Shown here: positions 56,571 through 64,000 of the stretch, in pieces | How positions within the stretch are numbered: position 1 is the stretch's first letter | How the letters are laid out: each line of letters starts with the position of its first letter | Origin: Mesorhizobium sp. B1-1-8 | GTDB taxonomy: Bacteria > Pseudomonadota > Alphaproteobacteria > Rhizobiales > Rhizobiaceae | Length of the DNA: 64,000 nucleotides | Assembly: GCF_006442795.2 (NCBI RefSeq) | Contig: NZ_CP083956.1 | Span: forward strand, 496,001-560,000 | Reading direction: 5' to 3' | The notes under the pieces: generated by a model | Seen by the model: only the letters and a program-made list of their open reading frames with translations | What the model was told of the DNA's origin: nothing | Databases searched by the model: none | Made by a program: the position numbers and the translations under genes

Positions 56571-57409
56571 CACTTGCCTTCCATGGTCGAAAGCAGGTCG
56601 ACCACCAGCTCGCCGACCAGCGGCGGCACGTCGCCCTTCGGGTCGAAGGCCGGATCGTAGGCGGAGATGGTGAGACCGGCGACGGTTAGCGGACCGGCAA
56701 GGCCGCACATCGCCGAGCGCACCTGCTCGGGCGCCGGACCGCCGGGCGTGGTGTAGCGGTTGGCCTGCAGCTTTTCCGGGTCGTGCACGTCGAGGTCGAC
56801 ATGCATGTGGACCTGGCTTGCGCCGTCGGCCTTCAGTCTTTGCGCAGCCGCCGCCCAGTCCGGGCACTCGGTGCGGATGATGGGCAGCTTGTCCAGCAGC
56901 TCCTTCTCGGCCGTGTCGAGGTCGCGCGCGTTGACAAGCACGCAGCGCGCCGGATCGATCGGCTTGAACCCTGGGATCTGTGCTGCCATCGGCCGCCAGC
57001 ACAGGCCAAGCACGGTCGCCAGCGCCATGCCGTCGAGAAAACCCGAGGTGGAGGTCTCGGGTGTGTTGAGGTCGCCATGCTGGTCGGCCCAGATGATGGC
57101 GTCGGCGCCTTCTGCGGCCACCGCGCCGGCGCTGGTCAGGCAGTTTCCGGCCAGAACGATGGGAAACCGCCCCCTGTCCAGGGCAATACGAACCTCGCCC
57201 GACACGGCGTTGCAGACGGCAAATCCGGTCGCGATCTCACGCTCCTGGTCGTCCTCGATCACCCTGCCGATGTCGTGCACATCGACCTCGTGACCGGCGA
57301 GCTTCAGCGCCTCGGCCAGCCCGCCCGAGATCAGCGCGTCGGGGCCCTGGCCGCATCCGCCGTGATAGCGGCCGCTGTCGTAGGACGCCAGGATGATCGA
57401 GATGTTCAA
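56570..57409 (-). CDS. Arginase-fold protein inside the his operon
   Basis: A 279-residue protein of the arginase/agmatinase/formimidoylglutamase superfamily. Metal-ligand motifs are WADQHGDLN (Asp109, His111, Asp113) and HVDLDVHDP (Asp205, Asp207). The position of the usual GGDHS histidine reads AGNCL with Cys90, so one manganese site has a non-standard ligand. [14 protein letters not shown] at 10-23 fits the substrate-binding N terminus. Activity on arginine, agmatine or a formimino compound cannot be chosen; formiminoglutamate hydrolysis would concern histidine breakdown, not synthesis. It overlaps hisA by four bases and hisF by one, so it is a full member of the operon. Confidence 0.8.
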   Translation of the reverse strand: MNISIILASYDSGRYHGGCGQGPDALISGGLAEALKLAGHEVDVHDIGRVIEDDQEREIATGFAVCNAVSGEVRIALDRGRFPIVLAGNCLTSAGAVAAEGADAIIWADQHGDLNTPETSTSGFLDGMALATVLGLCWRPMAAQIPGFKPIDPARCVLVNARDLDTAEKELLDKLPIIRTECPDWAAAAQRLKADGASQVHMHVDLDVHDPEKLQANRYTTPGGPAPEQVRSAMCGLAGPLTVAGLTISAYDPAFDPKGDVPPLVGELVVDLLSTMEGK

Positions 57410-58152
57410 GATTTTGCCTCCGCGTGGTTGCCGCGCAGGATCGCCAATGCCTCGGCCGCATCGATGCGCCCATCATAGAGCGCGCGGCCAGAGATCGCGC
57501 CTTCCAGCTTCCTGGCGTCGGGCATGGTCATGCGCACGATGTCGGCGATCGATGCCAGCCCGCCGGAAGCGATCACGGGGATGGACACGGCCTCGGCAAG
57601 ATCGATCGTCGAATCCCAGTTGATGCCGGAGAGCACGCCATCGCGATCGATGTCGGTGTAGACGATCGCCGCCACGCCTGCGCCCTCGAATTTCTTCGCC
57701 AGTTCGATGACGCCCAGCTCCGAGGCTTCGGCCCAGCCCTCGACGGCGACCTTGCCGCCCTTGGCGTCGATGCCGACGGCGATCTTGCCGGGAAATTCTC
57801 TGCAGGCTTCCTTGACCAACTCAGGCTCGCGCACTGCCACGGTACCCAAGATAACGCGCGCCAGGCCGCGGTCCAGCCAGTCCTCGATCTGCGGCAGCGT
57901 GCGGATGCCGCCGCCGAGCTGGACGGGGTTCTTCGTCGCCTTGAGGATGGCGCCGACCGCCGCGGAATTGACGCTCTGGCCCTTGAAGGCGCCGTTGAGG
58001 TCGACGACATGCAGCCACTCGAAGCCCTGGTCCTCGAAGGCCTTGGCCTGGGCCGCCGGGTCATCGTTGTAAATGGTGGCGGTCGCCATGTCGCCGTGCT
58101 TCAGGCGCACGCATTTGCCGTCCTTGAGGTCGATGGCCGGAAACAGGATCAC
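57406..58152 (-). CDS. hisA: Phosphoribosylformimino-AICAR-phosphate isomerase HisA
   Basis: A 248-residue TIM barrel isomerase. The catalytic Asp8 is in [15 protein letters not shown] and the second aspartate in [25 protein letters not shown] and [13 protein letters not shown] hold the phosphate groups. The start is a GTG at 58152, two bases after the DUF1330 stop; this gives the family N terminus (V/M)ILFPAID, and no ATG lies close by. It overlaps the arginase-fold gene by four bases at its end. Confidence 0.96.
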   Translation of the reverse strand: MILFPAIDLKDGKCVRLKHGDMATATIYNDDPAAQAKAFEDQGFEWLHVVDLNGAFKGQSVNSAAVGAILKATKNPVQLGGGIRTLPQIEDWLDRGLARVILGTVAVREPELVKEACREFPGKIAVGIDAKGGKVAVEGWAEASELGVIELAKKFEGAGVAAIVYTDIDRDGVLSGINWDSTIDLAEAVSIPVIASGGLASIADIVRMTMPDARKLEGAISGRALYDGRIDAAEALAILRGNHAEAKS

Positions 58153-58154
58153 GA

Positions 58155-58445
58155 TCAGCTGCCCTCGACGACGACGAAATGGCCGGTCGATGCCGCCAGC
58201 CGGAACTTCAAGGCTTCCTGGTATTCGGGCGATTCGTAGCAGGCAAGCGCGGTCTCGTAAGAATCGAACTCCACCACCACATGGCGGTTGCCCGTCGGCC
58301 CTTCCGGACTTGTGTAGCGGCCGGCGCGAACCGGGAATTTCGCGCCATACTTTGCGAAGGCCTTGGCATTGGCCTCGATATATTGCTTGTAGACATCCGT
58401 GTCGCGGACATCGATCAGCGCGATCCAGTAGCCTTTCTTGCTCAT
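58155..58445 (-). CDS. DUF1330 dimeric alpha-beta barrel protein
   Basis: A 96-residue protein of the DUF1330 family (ferredoxin-like barrel). [38 protein letters not shown] and [13 protein letters not shown] are characteristic. The function of the family is unknown. It sits between hisH (adjacent, no gap) and hisA (two-base gap), so it is produced with the histidine enzymes. A role as stabiliser or scavenger of a reactive intermediate would be speculation. Confidence 0.85.
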   Translation of the reverse strand: MSKKGYWIALIDVRDTDVYKQYIEANAKAFAKYGAKFPVRAGRYTSPEGPTGNRHVVVEFDSYETALACYESPEYQEALKFRLAASTGHFVVVEGS

Positions 58446-59096
58446 CTAGGGCCTCCAGCGCAGGAAATTGGTGATCAGCGCCAGCCCGAGCGCCTGGCTC
58501 TTTTCGGGATGGAACTGCGTGCCGGCAAGATTGTCGCGCGCAACCGCAGCCGTCACAGGCCCGCCGTAGTCGGCGACCGCCAGCACCTCCTCGGCCTTCC
58601 GGGCATCCAGATGATAGGAATGGACGAAATAGGCGTGCAATCCTTTGGCACCGGTCTCGATGCCGGAAAACAGTGGATGCTTGCGCTTGAGCTCGATCGT
58701 GTTCCAGCCGATCTGCGGGATCTTCAGCGTCGGATCGGCCGGCGTAATCTCCTTCACGTCGCCGGCGATCCAGCCAAAGCCCTTTGTAACGGTCTTTTCC
58801 AGGCCGCGTTCGGACATCAGCTGCATGCCGACGCAGATGCCGAGAAACGGCCGTCCACGGACGATCGCAACCTCCTCCACCGCTTCCCACATGCCGGCGA
58901 CGGCGTGCAGACCGGCGGCGCAATCGGCATAGGCGCCGACGCCGGGCAGCACGATGCGGTCGGCGCTGCGCACCCGCTCGGCATCGGCGGTCAGCTCGAT
59001 CGCCGCGGCAATGCCCGCCTCATGCGCGGCGCGCTCGAAGGCCTTGGTGGCCGAGCGCAGATTGCCCGAGCCGTAGTCGATGATCGCAACCCGCAT
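58446..59096 (-). CDS. hisH: Imidazole glycerol phosphate synthase glutaminase subunit HisH
   Basis: A 216-residue class I glutamine amidotransferase that feeds ammonia to HisF. The nucleophile Cys88 is in [11 protein letters not shown], and the histidine-glutamate pair is in [26 protein letters not shown] and [11 protein letters not shown] open the domain normally. The stop is directly followed by the DUF1330 start, and the ATG at 59096 is five bases after the DUF2628 stop. Confidence 0.97.
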   Translation of the reverse strand: MRVAIIDYGSGNLRSATKAFERAAHEAGIAAAIELTADAERVRSADRIVLPGVGAYADCAAGLHAVAGMWEAVEEVAIVRGRPFLGICVGMQLMSERGLEKTVTKGFGWIAGDVKEITPADPTLKIPQIGWNTIELKRKHPLFSGIETGAKGLHAYFVHSYHLDARKAEEVLAVADYGGPVTAAVARDNLAGTQFHPEKSQALGLALITNFLRWRP

Positions 59097-59101
59097 CGCT
59101 C

Positions 59102-59572
59102 TCAGGACCTTCCCGGCGTGTGGGTCAGTCCCAGCGCCATGCCCGTCTGCGCCGGACGCGCCAGGTTGCTGTCGGGGACGATGCGCGGCATCGGCGGAGG
59201 CTCATCGACGCCATCGGTTTCCAGCGCGTGGCGCATTTCGGCGTCGCCGAGATTGTTGGCCTCGACCACCCCCCATTCACGCCAGCCGCGGCGGCGAAGC
59301 GCAGCCATCCGCAGGCCCTGTCCCTCGAACCCGACATAGAGCGAGACAAGCAGCGACAGAGCCGAGCCAGCCCATTCGAGGCCAAGTTTCTCGCCGAGCA
59401 CCGACAGCATCGCCATGACCGCGAAGGCGAGAACAGCCTCGATCCACAGCCGGCGCCAGGCGAGCCATAGCGGCGGGACGAGAAAACCGAGCCAGGTGAA
59501 GCTGTCGCGCACCAGGCTCGCGTCGGCCCTGTTGCTGCCGGCTGGCGGCTCCATGACGACATAGGTGGCCAT
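59102..59572 (-). CDS. DUF2628 membrane protein
   Basis: A 156-residue protein with the DUF2628 pattern: [20 protein letters not shown] (re-entrant or first membrane segment, about 22-41), a second segment [14 protein letters not shown] and a third [16 protein letters not shown], then a basic [18 protein letters not shown]. The C-terminal 50 residues are proline-rich and hydrophilic. Function is unknown. It lies between hisB (four-base gap) and hisH (five-base gap), an arrangement I believe is conserved in Rhizobiales. Confidence 0.82.
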   Translation of the reverse strand: MATYVVMEPPAGSNRADASLVRDSFTWLGFLVPPLWLAWRRLWIEAVLAFAVMAMLSVLGEKLGLEWAGSALSLLVSLYVGFEGQGLRMAALRRRGWREWGVVEANNLGDAEMRHALETDGVDEPPPMPRIVPDSNLARPAQTGMALGLTHTPGRS

Positions 59573-59576
59573 CGGG

Positions 59577-60173
59577 TTATCCTTTCAGGGACCCTTTGGT
59601 GGACGGCACCGCGTTCGGCTGGCGCGGATCGGGTTCCAGCGCCGCGCGCAAGGCCCGCGCCACCGCCTTGAAGCAGGTTTCGGCGATATGGTGACTGTTG
59701 GCGCCGTAATGGTTGGTCACATGCAGCGTTATGCCGGCATTCTGCGCCAGCGCCTGGAAGAATTCGCGCACCAGTTCGGTATCGAAGGTGCCGACCTTCG
59801 GCGACGAGAAGGCGACGTTCCAGACCAGGAACGGCCGGCCCGAAACATCGATCGCGGCCCTGGTCAGCGTTTCGTCCATGGCAAGCTCGATCGAGGCATA
59901 GCGTATGATGCCGCGCCGCTCGCCCAGCGCCTTGCCCAGCGCCTGGCCGAGCGCGATGCCGGTATCCTCGACCGTGTGGTGGTCGTCGATATGGAGGTCG
60001 CCCTTGGCCTTCACCGTCATGTCGATCAGCGAATGGCGCGACAGCTGGTCGAGCATATGGTCGAAGAAGCCGACGCCGGTCGAAATGTCCGACTTGCCGG
60101 TGCCGTCGACATGAACCGAAACGGAAATCTCGGTTTCCCTGGTCTTGCGGCTGACTTCGGCCGAACGCGTCAT
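59577..60173 (-). CDS. hisB: Imidazoleglycerol-phosphate dehydratase
   Basis: A 198-residue manganese enzyme that converts IGP to imidazole acetol phosphate. The metal-binding repeats are [17 protein letters not shown] with [15 protein letters not shown], and in the second half [15 protein letters not shown] with [12 protein letters not shown]. It is the stand-alone form, without the phosphatase domain of enterobacterial HisB. The ATG at 60173 gives the usual N terminus; a longer frame to 60317 runs through the promoter region. It is the first gene of the leftward operon that ends at coaA. Confidence 0.97.
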   Translation of the reverse strand: MTRSAEVSRKTRETEISVSVHVDGTGKSDISTGVGFFDHMLDQLSRHSLIDMTVKAKGDLHIDDHHTVEDTGIALGQALGKALGERRGIIRYASIELAMDETLTRAAIDVSGRPFLVWNVAFSSPKVGTFDTELVREFFQALAQNAGITLHVTNHYGANSHHIAETCFKAVARALRAALEPDPRQPNAVPSTKGSLKG

Positions 60174-60294
60174 CGCTCTGTCCTTTTTGCCCGCGCACGG
60201 AGGCTCCGGGGCTTGAAAACGAAAGCCTTCTATCAGCATGATCCGGCGATTGCCAGTTGCCATTCCGGGCGGTATCGGCCCTGCCGGCGGCAGT

Positions 60295-60323
60295 TTGCAA
60301 TCACCTGCCTCATGCATACATAT
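60295..60323 (+). promoter_or_regulatory. Candidate heat-shock-type promoter of hslV
   Basis: TTGCAA at 60295-60300 and ATACATAT at 60316-60323 are about 16 bases apart, ending 68 bases before the hslV ATG. hslVU is RpoH-dependent in many Proteobacteria; the match to the alphaproteobacterial consensus is loose. The hisB promoter must lie on the other strand of the same 218-base gap. Confidence 0.25.
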
Positions 60324-60391
60324 GGCCGATCAAACTCACTCGTACCGCGCCAATCGCCTTTTTAAAGGGATAGCGCGAATCGGAGCCGGAA

Positions 60392-60943
60392 ATGTCGAAT
60401 GAACTCACCATGCACGCCACGACCATCGTCACCGTGCGCAAGGGCAACAAGGTCGTGATCGCCGGCGACGGCCAGGTCAGCCTTGGCCAGACCATCATGA
60501 AAGGCAATGCCCGCAAGGTCCGCCGCATTGGCAAGGGCGGCAATGTCATTGCCGGTTTTGCCGGCGCCACGGCGGACGCCTTCACCCTTCTCGAGCGGCT
60601 CGAGGCCAAGCTTGAGCAATATCCCGACCAGCTGACCCGCGCCTGTGTCGAGCTTGCCAAGGACTGGCGCACCGACCGTTATCTGCGCCGCCTGGAAGCG
60701 ATGATGCTGGTCGCCGACAAGTCGGTCTCGCTGGCGCTCACCGGCACCGGCGACGTGCTGGAGCCCGAACATGGCGTCATGGCCATCGGCTCCGGCGGCA
60801 ACTATGCGCTGGCCGCGGCCCGCGCGCTGATGGACACCGACAAGGATGCCGAGGAGATCGCCCGCAAGGCGATGCAGATCGCCTCCGACATCTGCGTCTA
60901 CACCAACAACAATTTCGTCGTCGAAACGCTCGATGCGGGTTGA
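60392..60943 (+). CDS. hslV: HslV peptidase subunit of the HslUV protease
   Basis: A 183-residue proteasome-related peptidase. Maturation would expose Thr10 in [13 protein letters not shown], the nucleophile; [17 protein letters not shown] holds the conserved lysine, and [14 protein letters not shown] is characteristic. HslV dodecamers are gated by the HslU ATPase, encoded about 1.2 kb downstream. Two genes of unrelated families (GNAT and DUF2585) lie between, unlike the tight hslVU of enterobacteria. Start ATG 60392; an internal ATG at residue 7 would also give the mature protein. Confidence 0.97.
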   Translation: MSNELTMHATTIVTVRKGNKVVIAGDGQVSLGQTIMKGNARKVRRIGKGGNVIAGFAGATADAFTLLERLEAKLEQYPDQLTRACVELAKDWRTDRYLRRLEAMMLVADKSVSLALTGTGDVLEPEHGVMAIGSGGNYALAAARALMDTDKDAEEIARKAMQIASDICVYTNNNFVVETLDAG

Positions 60944-60953
60944 GGCAGCCGGC

Positions 60954-60996
60954 CATGATCCCAAAAAGCGGGAACCGGTTTTTGGAAAAGATCATG
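60954..60996. repeat. Dispersed palindromic repeat, copy A8, forming the GNAT start
   Basis: CATGATC (60954-60960) and GATCATG (60990-60996) are perfect arms around AAAAAGCGGGAACCGGTTTT. The last three bases of the right arm are the ATG of the GNAT gene, and GGAAAAG just before them is its only ribosome-site candidate. Confidence 0.75.
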
Positions 60997-61518
60997 GTCG
61001 AACAGGAAGATAGCTACGATTTTCGGCCGGTCACCGAAAAGGACCTGCCGATGATCGCCGGCTGGCTGGCCGCACCGCATATCGCCGAATGGTGGGACGA
61101 TCCGGATAAGGAAATCGCCGAGATCCGCGAGCACATCGACTCGGTTTCGGTCGAGCCGCTGATCGTCGAGCTCGACGGCAGGCCGATCGCCTATCTGCAA
61201 AGCTACGATCCGCATCTGGAAGACGACCATCCCTATGCCGACCAGCCCTTCGGCACGCTGGGCATCGATCTGTCGATCGGCCCGGCGGAGCTGGTCGGCA
61301 TCGGCCATGGCTCGGCGATCGTGCGCCAGTTCGTCGAAGCGCTTTTCGAGGAAGGCGCGCCGCGCGTCATCATCGATCCGCATCCCGACAACGGTCGCGC
61401 CATCCGCGCCTATCAAAAGGCCGGCTTCAGGCCGATCGGCCGCCGGCATTCGGAATATGGGGACGTCGTGCTGATGGCCGTCGACGCGGCCGAAGCCGAC
61501 ACGCAAGAGGGGAACTGA
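60994..61518 (+). CDS. GNAT acetyltransferase, aminoglycoside 6'-acetyltransferase-like
   Basis: A 174-residue GNAT protein of the AAC(6')/IucB-like group: [20 protein letters not shown] and HIAEWWDD open it, [19 protein letters not shown] and [10 protein letters not shown] lie mid-protein, and [17 protein letters not shown] closes the CoA site. Acetylation of an amine is expected; drug resistance cannot be inferred from resemblance alone. The ATG at 60994 is the final triplet of palindromic repeat A8. It lies between hslV and DUF2585, with the next gene starting five bases after its stop. Confidence 0.82.
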   Translation: MVEQEDSYDFRPVTEKDLPMIAGWLAAPHIAEWWDDPDKEIAEIREHIDSVSVEPLIVELDGRPIAYLQSYDPHLEDDHPYADQPFGTLGIDLSIGPAELVGIGHGSAIVRQFVEALFEEGAPRVIIDPHPDNGRAIRAYQKAGFRPIGRRHSEYGDVVLMAVDAAEADTQEGN

Positions 61519-61523
61519 CGACA

Positions 61524-62123
61524 ATGACCGCATCCGGGGAAGGCAGGACGCTTTCCGCCTATGAAGACAGCTGGCGCATGGGCCTGCTGCTGGTGCTGGC
61601 GCTGGTCATTTTCCAGGCCGGCGCCCTTTACGGCATGGGCCATCCGCCGATCTGCACCTGCGGCTACGTCAAGCTCTGGCACGGCGTGGTCAACAGCTCG
61701 GAGAACTCCCAGCACATCGCCGACTGGTACACTTTCTCGCATATCATCCACGGCTTCCTGTTCTATGCGCTGGCCACATTCGTGTTTCCGCGCTCGCCGG
61801 TCGGGCTGAGGCTCGCCTTCGCCGTGCTCATCGAAGGCGGCTGGGAGCTGCTGGAAAACAGCCCCTTCATCATTGACCGCTACCGCGCCGGCACCATTTC
61901 GCTCAACTATTACGGCGACTCAATCATCAACTCCGTGTCCGACACGCTGGCCATGGTGCTGGGATTTGTGATGGCGCGAAAGCTTCCTATATGGATGGTC
62001 GTTGCCCTGGCGCTCATTTTCGAGTTCGGCACGGGCTACATCATCCGGGACAATCTGACGCTCAACGTGATCATGCTGCTGCATCCGTTCGAGTCCATCA
62101 AGCAGTGGCAAAGTGGAATTTGA
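61524..62123 (+). CDS. DUF2585 (UPF0314) membrane protein
   Basis: A 199-residue membrane protein with about five hydrophobic segments ([54 protein letters not shown]). The family blocks [15 protein letters not shown] and [14 protein letters not shown] are present. UPF0314 proteins occur mainly in alphaproteobacteria, and their function is unknown. It starts five bases after the GNAT stop and is followed by hslU after five bases, so all three are cotranscribed. Confidence 0.88.
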   Translation: MTASGEGRTLSAYEDSWRMGLLLVLALVIFQAGALYGMGHPPICTCGYVKLWHGVVNSSENSQHIADWYTFSHIIHGFLFYALATFVFPRSPVGLRLAFAVLIEGGWELLENSPFIIDRYRAGTISLNYYGDSIINSVSDTLAMVLGFVMARKLPIWMVVALALIFEFGTGYIIRDNLTLNVIMLLHPFESIKQWQSGI

Positions 62124-62128
62124 GTATT

Positions 62129-63442
62129 ATGAGCACCTTCTCCCCCCGCGAAATCGTTTCGGAACTCGACCGCTTCATCATCGGCCAGAAGGACGCCAAG
62201 CGCGCCGTGGCCATCGCCTTGCGCAACCGCTGGCGCCGCCAGCAGCTGGAAGGCCAGATGCGCGAAGAAGTGATGCCGAAGAACATCCTGATGATCGGCC
62301 CGACCGGCGTCGGCAAGACCGAGATCTCGCGCCGCCTGGCGCGGCTCGCCGGCGCGCCCTTCGTCAAGGTCGAGGCGACCAAGTTCACCGAGGTCGGCTA
62401 TGTCGGCCGCGACGTCGAGCAGATCGTGCGCGACCTGGTCGAGGTCGCCATCGGCTTGGTGCGCGAGAAGATGCGCGAGGACGTCAAGGCGCGCGCCCAC
62501 ATCAATGCCGAGGAGCGCGTCTTGGAAGCGCTGGTCGGCAAGACGGCGAGCCCGGCCACGCGCGATAGTTTCCGCAAGAAGCTGCGTGACGGCGAGCTCG
62601 ACGACAAGGAGATCGAGATCGAGGTGGCCGACACCGGCACCGGCGGCATGCCCGGTTTCGAAATCCCCGGCATGCCGGGCGCCAATATCGGCGTGCTCAA
62701 CATCAACGACATGCTGTCGAAGGCGATGGGCGGCCGCAAGACCAAGAGCCGCAAGACGACGGTGAAGGAATCCTACGCGCTTCTGATAAACGACGAATCC
62801 GACAAGCTGCTCGACCAGGACGAGGTGGTGCGCCGCGCGCTGGAATCGGCCGAGAATGACGGCATCGTCTTCATCGACGAGATCGACAAGATCGCCTCGC
62901 GCGAAGGCGGCATCGGCGCCGGCGTTTCACGTGAAGGCGTGCAGCGCGACCTGCTGCCGCTGGTCGAAGGCACGACGGTTGCGACCAAATACGGGCCGAT
63001 CAAGACGGACCACGTGCTGTTCATCGCCTCGGGCGCCTTCCATGTCTCCAAGCCGTCGGACCTTTTGCCGGAACTGCAGGGCCGCCTGCCGATCCGCGTC
63101 GAACTGCGCGCGCTGGAGAAGGAGGATTTCGTCCGTATCCTGACCGAGACCGAGGCGAGCCTGATCAAGCAGTATATCGCGCTGATGAAGACGGAAGGTG
63201 TCGACCTGACCTTCACCGACGACGCCATCGATTCGCTCGCCGGCATCGCCGTCGATCTCAACGCCAGCGTCGAGAACATCGGCGCCAGGCGCCTGCAGAC
63301 GGTGATGGAGCGGGTGCTGGACGAGATCTCCTATGACGCGCCGGACCGCAACGGCACGACGGTCACCATCGATGCCGACTATGTGCAGAAGCATGTCGGC
63401 GACCTGTCGCGCAACACCGACCTGTCGCGGTTTATTCTTTAG
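62129..63442 (+). CDS. hslU: HslU ATPase subunit of the HslUV protease
   Basis: A 437-residue AAA+ unfoldase. [17 protein letters not shown] opens it, Walker A is GPTGVGKT at 57-64, the pore loop GYVGRDV follows, Walker B is [11 protein letters not shown] and the C terminus DLSRFIL is the tail that inserts into HslV to open it. The I-domain between about 110 and 230 is glycine-rich in its middle. The ATG at 62129 is five bases after the DUF2585 stop. A hairpin follows the gene. Confidence 0.98.
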   Translation: MSTFSPREIVSELDRFIIGQKDAKRAVAIALRNRWRRQQLEGQMREEVMPKNILMIGPTGVGKTEISRRLARLAGAPFVKVEATKFTEVGYVGRDVEQIVRDLVEVAIGLVREKMREDVKARAHINAEERVLEALVGKTASPATRDSFRKKLRDGELDDKEIEIEVADTGTGGMPGFEIPGMPGANIGVLNINDMLSKAMGGRKTKSRKTTVKESYALLINDESDKLLDQDEVVRRALESAENDGIVFIDEIDKIASREGGIGAGVSREGVQRDLLPLVEGTTVATKYGPIKTDHVLFIASGAFHVSKPSDLLPELQGRLPIRVELRALEKEDFVRILTETEASLIKQYIALMKTEGVDLTFTDDAIDSLAGIAVDLNASVENIGARRLQTVMERVLDEISYDAPDRNGTTVTIDADYVQKHVGDLSRNTDLSRFIL

Positions 63443-63450
63443 CCAGGGTC

Positions 63451-63480
63451 TTTCGGGCCGGTCATCATGCCGGCCCGAAA
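63451..63480 (+). terminator. Hairpin behind hslU, likely terminator
   Basis: TTTCGGGCCGG and CCGGCCCGAAA are perfect 11-base arms around an eight-base loop, nine bases after the hslU stop. No U-tract follows, so termination may be weak or Rho-assisted. Confidence 0.55.
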
Positions 63481-63598
63481 TGCAAAGTGTGGCCAAATGG
63501 AAGCAATCGGCCACCATTCTTGGCGACAGAATTGCTGCCGTCTCTCGACTCTCCAGGGCGCTTTACCTAGTTTGCGGCCGATTCAGAGGCGGCGGCGC

Positions 63599-64000
63599 AT
63601 GAAACGCATATTTCTTTTTCTCGGCCTGGCATTGGCGGCGGCTGTGGCAACGGCCGATGCCGCGACCATGGTTCCGCCCGGCAACCGCAACGCCGTCCAA
63701 CCCGACATACCGGGCGCCTCCAGCCGGCGTACCCAGGCCACCAACACCACTTTCCAGGCCAAGTACCGCAAGGTCTACGCGCTGTTGCAGAACGACGCCG
63801 ATCTGCGTGCCAAGATCAGGAAGGCAGCCGCGACCTATGGCATCGATCCGATGCATATCGTCGGCGCCATCGTCGGCGAGCACACCTACAATGTCGACGC
63901 CTATGACCGGCTGCAGACCTATTACGTCAAGGCGATCTCCTATCTGGGAAGCAAGCTCTCCTTTGCCTATGATGGCGAAGACGTCAGCGAATTCGTGCAG
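63599..64000 (+). CDS. DUF1402 family exported protein (partial)
   Basis: The first 134 codons of a gene that continues past the right edge. MKRIFLFLGLALAAAVATADA is a signal peptide of about 21 residues. The visible mature part matches DUF1402: FQAKYRKVYALLQNDADL, then YGIDPMHIVGAIVGEHTYN, which has the glutamate and context of lysozyme-like or transglycosylase-like helices, and YVKAISYLGSKL. Function is unknown in the family; a role on peptidoglycan is a guess. The ATG at 63599 is preceded by GGCGGCG, not a typical ribosome site. It lies 156 bases after hslU, beyond a hairpin. Confidence 0.8.
   Translation, partial: MKRIFLFLGLALAAAVATADAATMVPPGNRNAVQPDIPGASSRRTQATNTTFQAKYRKVYALLQNDADLRAKIRKAAATYGIDPMHIVGAIVGEHTYNVDAYDRLQTYYVKAISYLGSKLSFAYDGEDVSEFVQ

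Noticed and set aside
60994..61518. GNAT gene as an aminoglycoside-resistance determinant
   Set aside because: AAC(6')-like sequence patterns are common in chromosomal GNATs of unknown substrate, and context gives no support for resistance.

Overview
The window is a stretch of an alphaproteobacterial chromosome, most likely Mesorhizobium or a close relative in the Rhizobiales. This rests on gene order (chvI-chvG-hprK-PTS-ahcY-divL; hisB-hisH-hisA-hisF-hisE-coaA; hslV-hslU; trpF-trpB-trpA-accD-folC), high GC, rhizobial families (DUF2852, DUF2585, DUF1402) and dispersed intergenic palindromes. No tRNA, rRNA, CRISPR, phage gene or insertion sequence was recognised.

Layout. 1-2.4 kb: the end of a ClpS-type adaptor gene, then an ECF sigma factor with a SnoaL-like tail next to a small ABM-like protein and a VOC protein. 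2.5-7.7 kb: the most distinctive locus, a three-gene operon of a 1356-residue Pls/PosA-type NRPS (adenylation, carrier, six membrane segments, three beta-helix domains), a GNAT acetyltransferase and a phosphopantetheinyl transferase. 7.9-14.8 kb: accessory metabolism (FAD dehydrogenase, Gfo/Idh/MocA, YceI with cytochrome b561, a truncated LysR, an aldo/keto reductase, a nucleotidyltransferase). 14.9-21.2 kb: translation genes pheT, pheS, rplT, rpmI and infC, with a GFA-family gene wedged between pheS and pheT and infC starting at ATT. 21.5-25.4 kb: hydrolase, BenE transporter, DUF2852 and a YgjP-type metallopeptidase. 25.5-30.8 kb: trpF, trpB, trpA, accD, folC.

30.8-31.4 kb is a small AT-richer patch with two orphan ORFs. 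31.4-43.7 kb runs leftward as divL, tsaE-amgK fusion, murU, addB, addA, trxA, cupin: cell-cycle control, tRNA modification with peptidoglycan recycling, and double-strand break repair. 43.9-51.4 kb holds ahcY, an incomplete regulatory PTS (HPr, EIIA, HprK), the ChvG/ChvI two-component system and pckA. 51.4-54.4 kb holds a deaminase, arfB, alkB and a GT87-like membrane protein. 54.5-60.2 kb is a nine-gene leftward operon with his genes interleaved with DUF2628, DUF1330 and an arginase-fold gene, ending at coaA. 60.4-64 kb holds hslV, a GNAT gene, DUF2585, hslU and the start of a DUF1402 gene.

Many genes are translationally coupled by 4-base stop/start overlaps. At least eight copies of one palindromic repeat family and two copies of another sit between genes; one copy forms the translation start of a GNAT gene.
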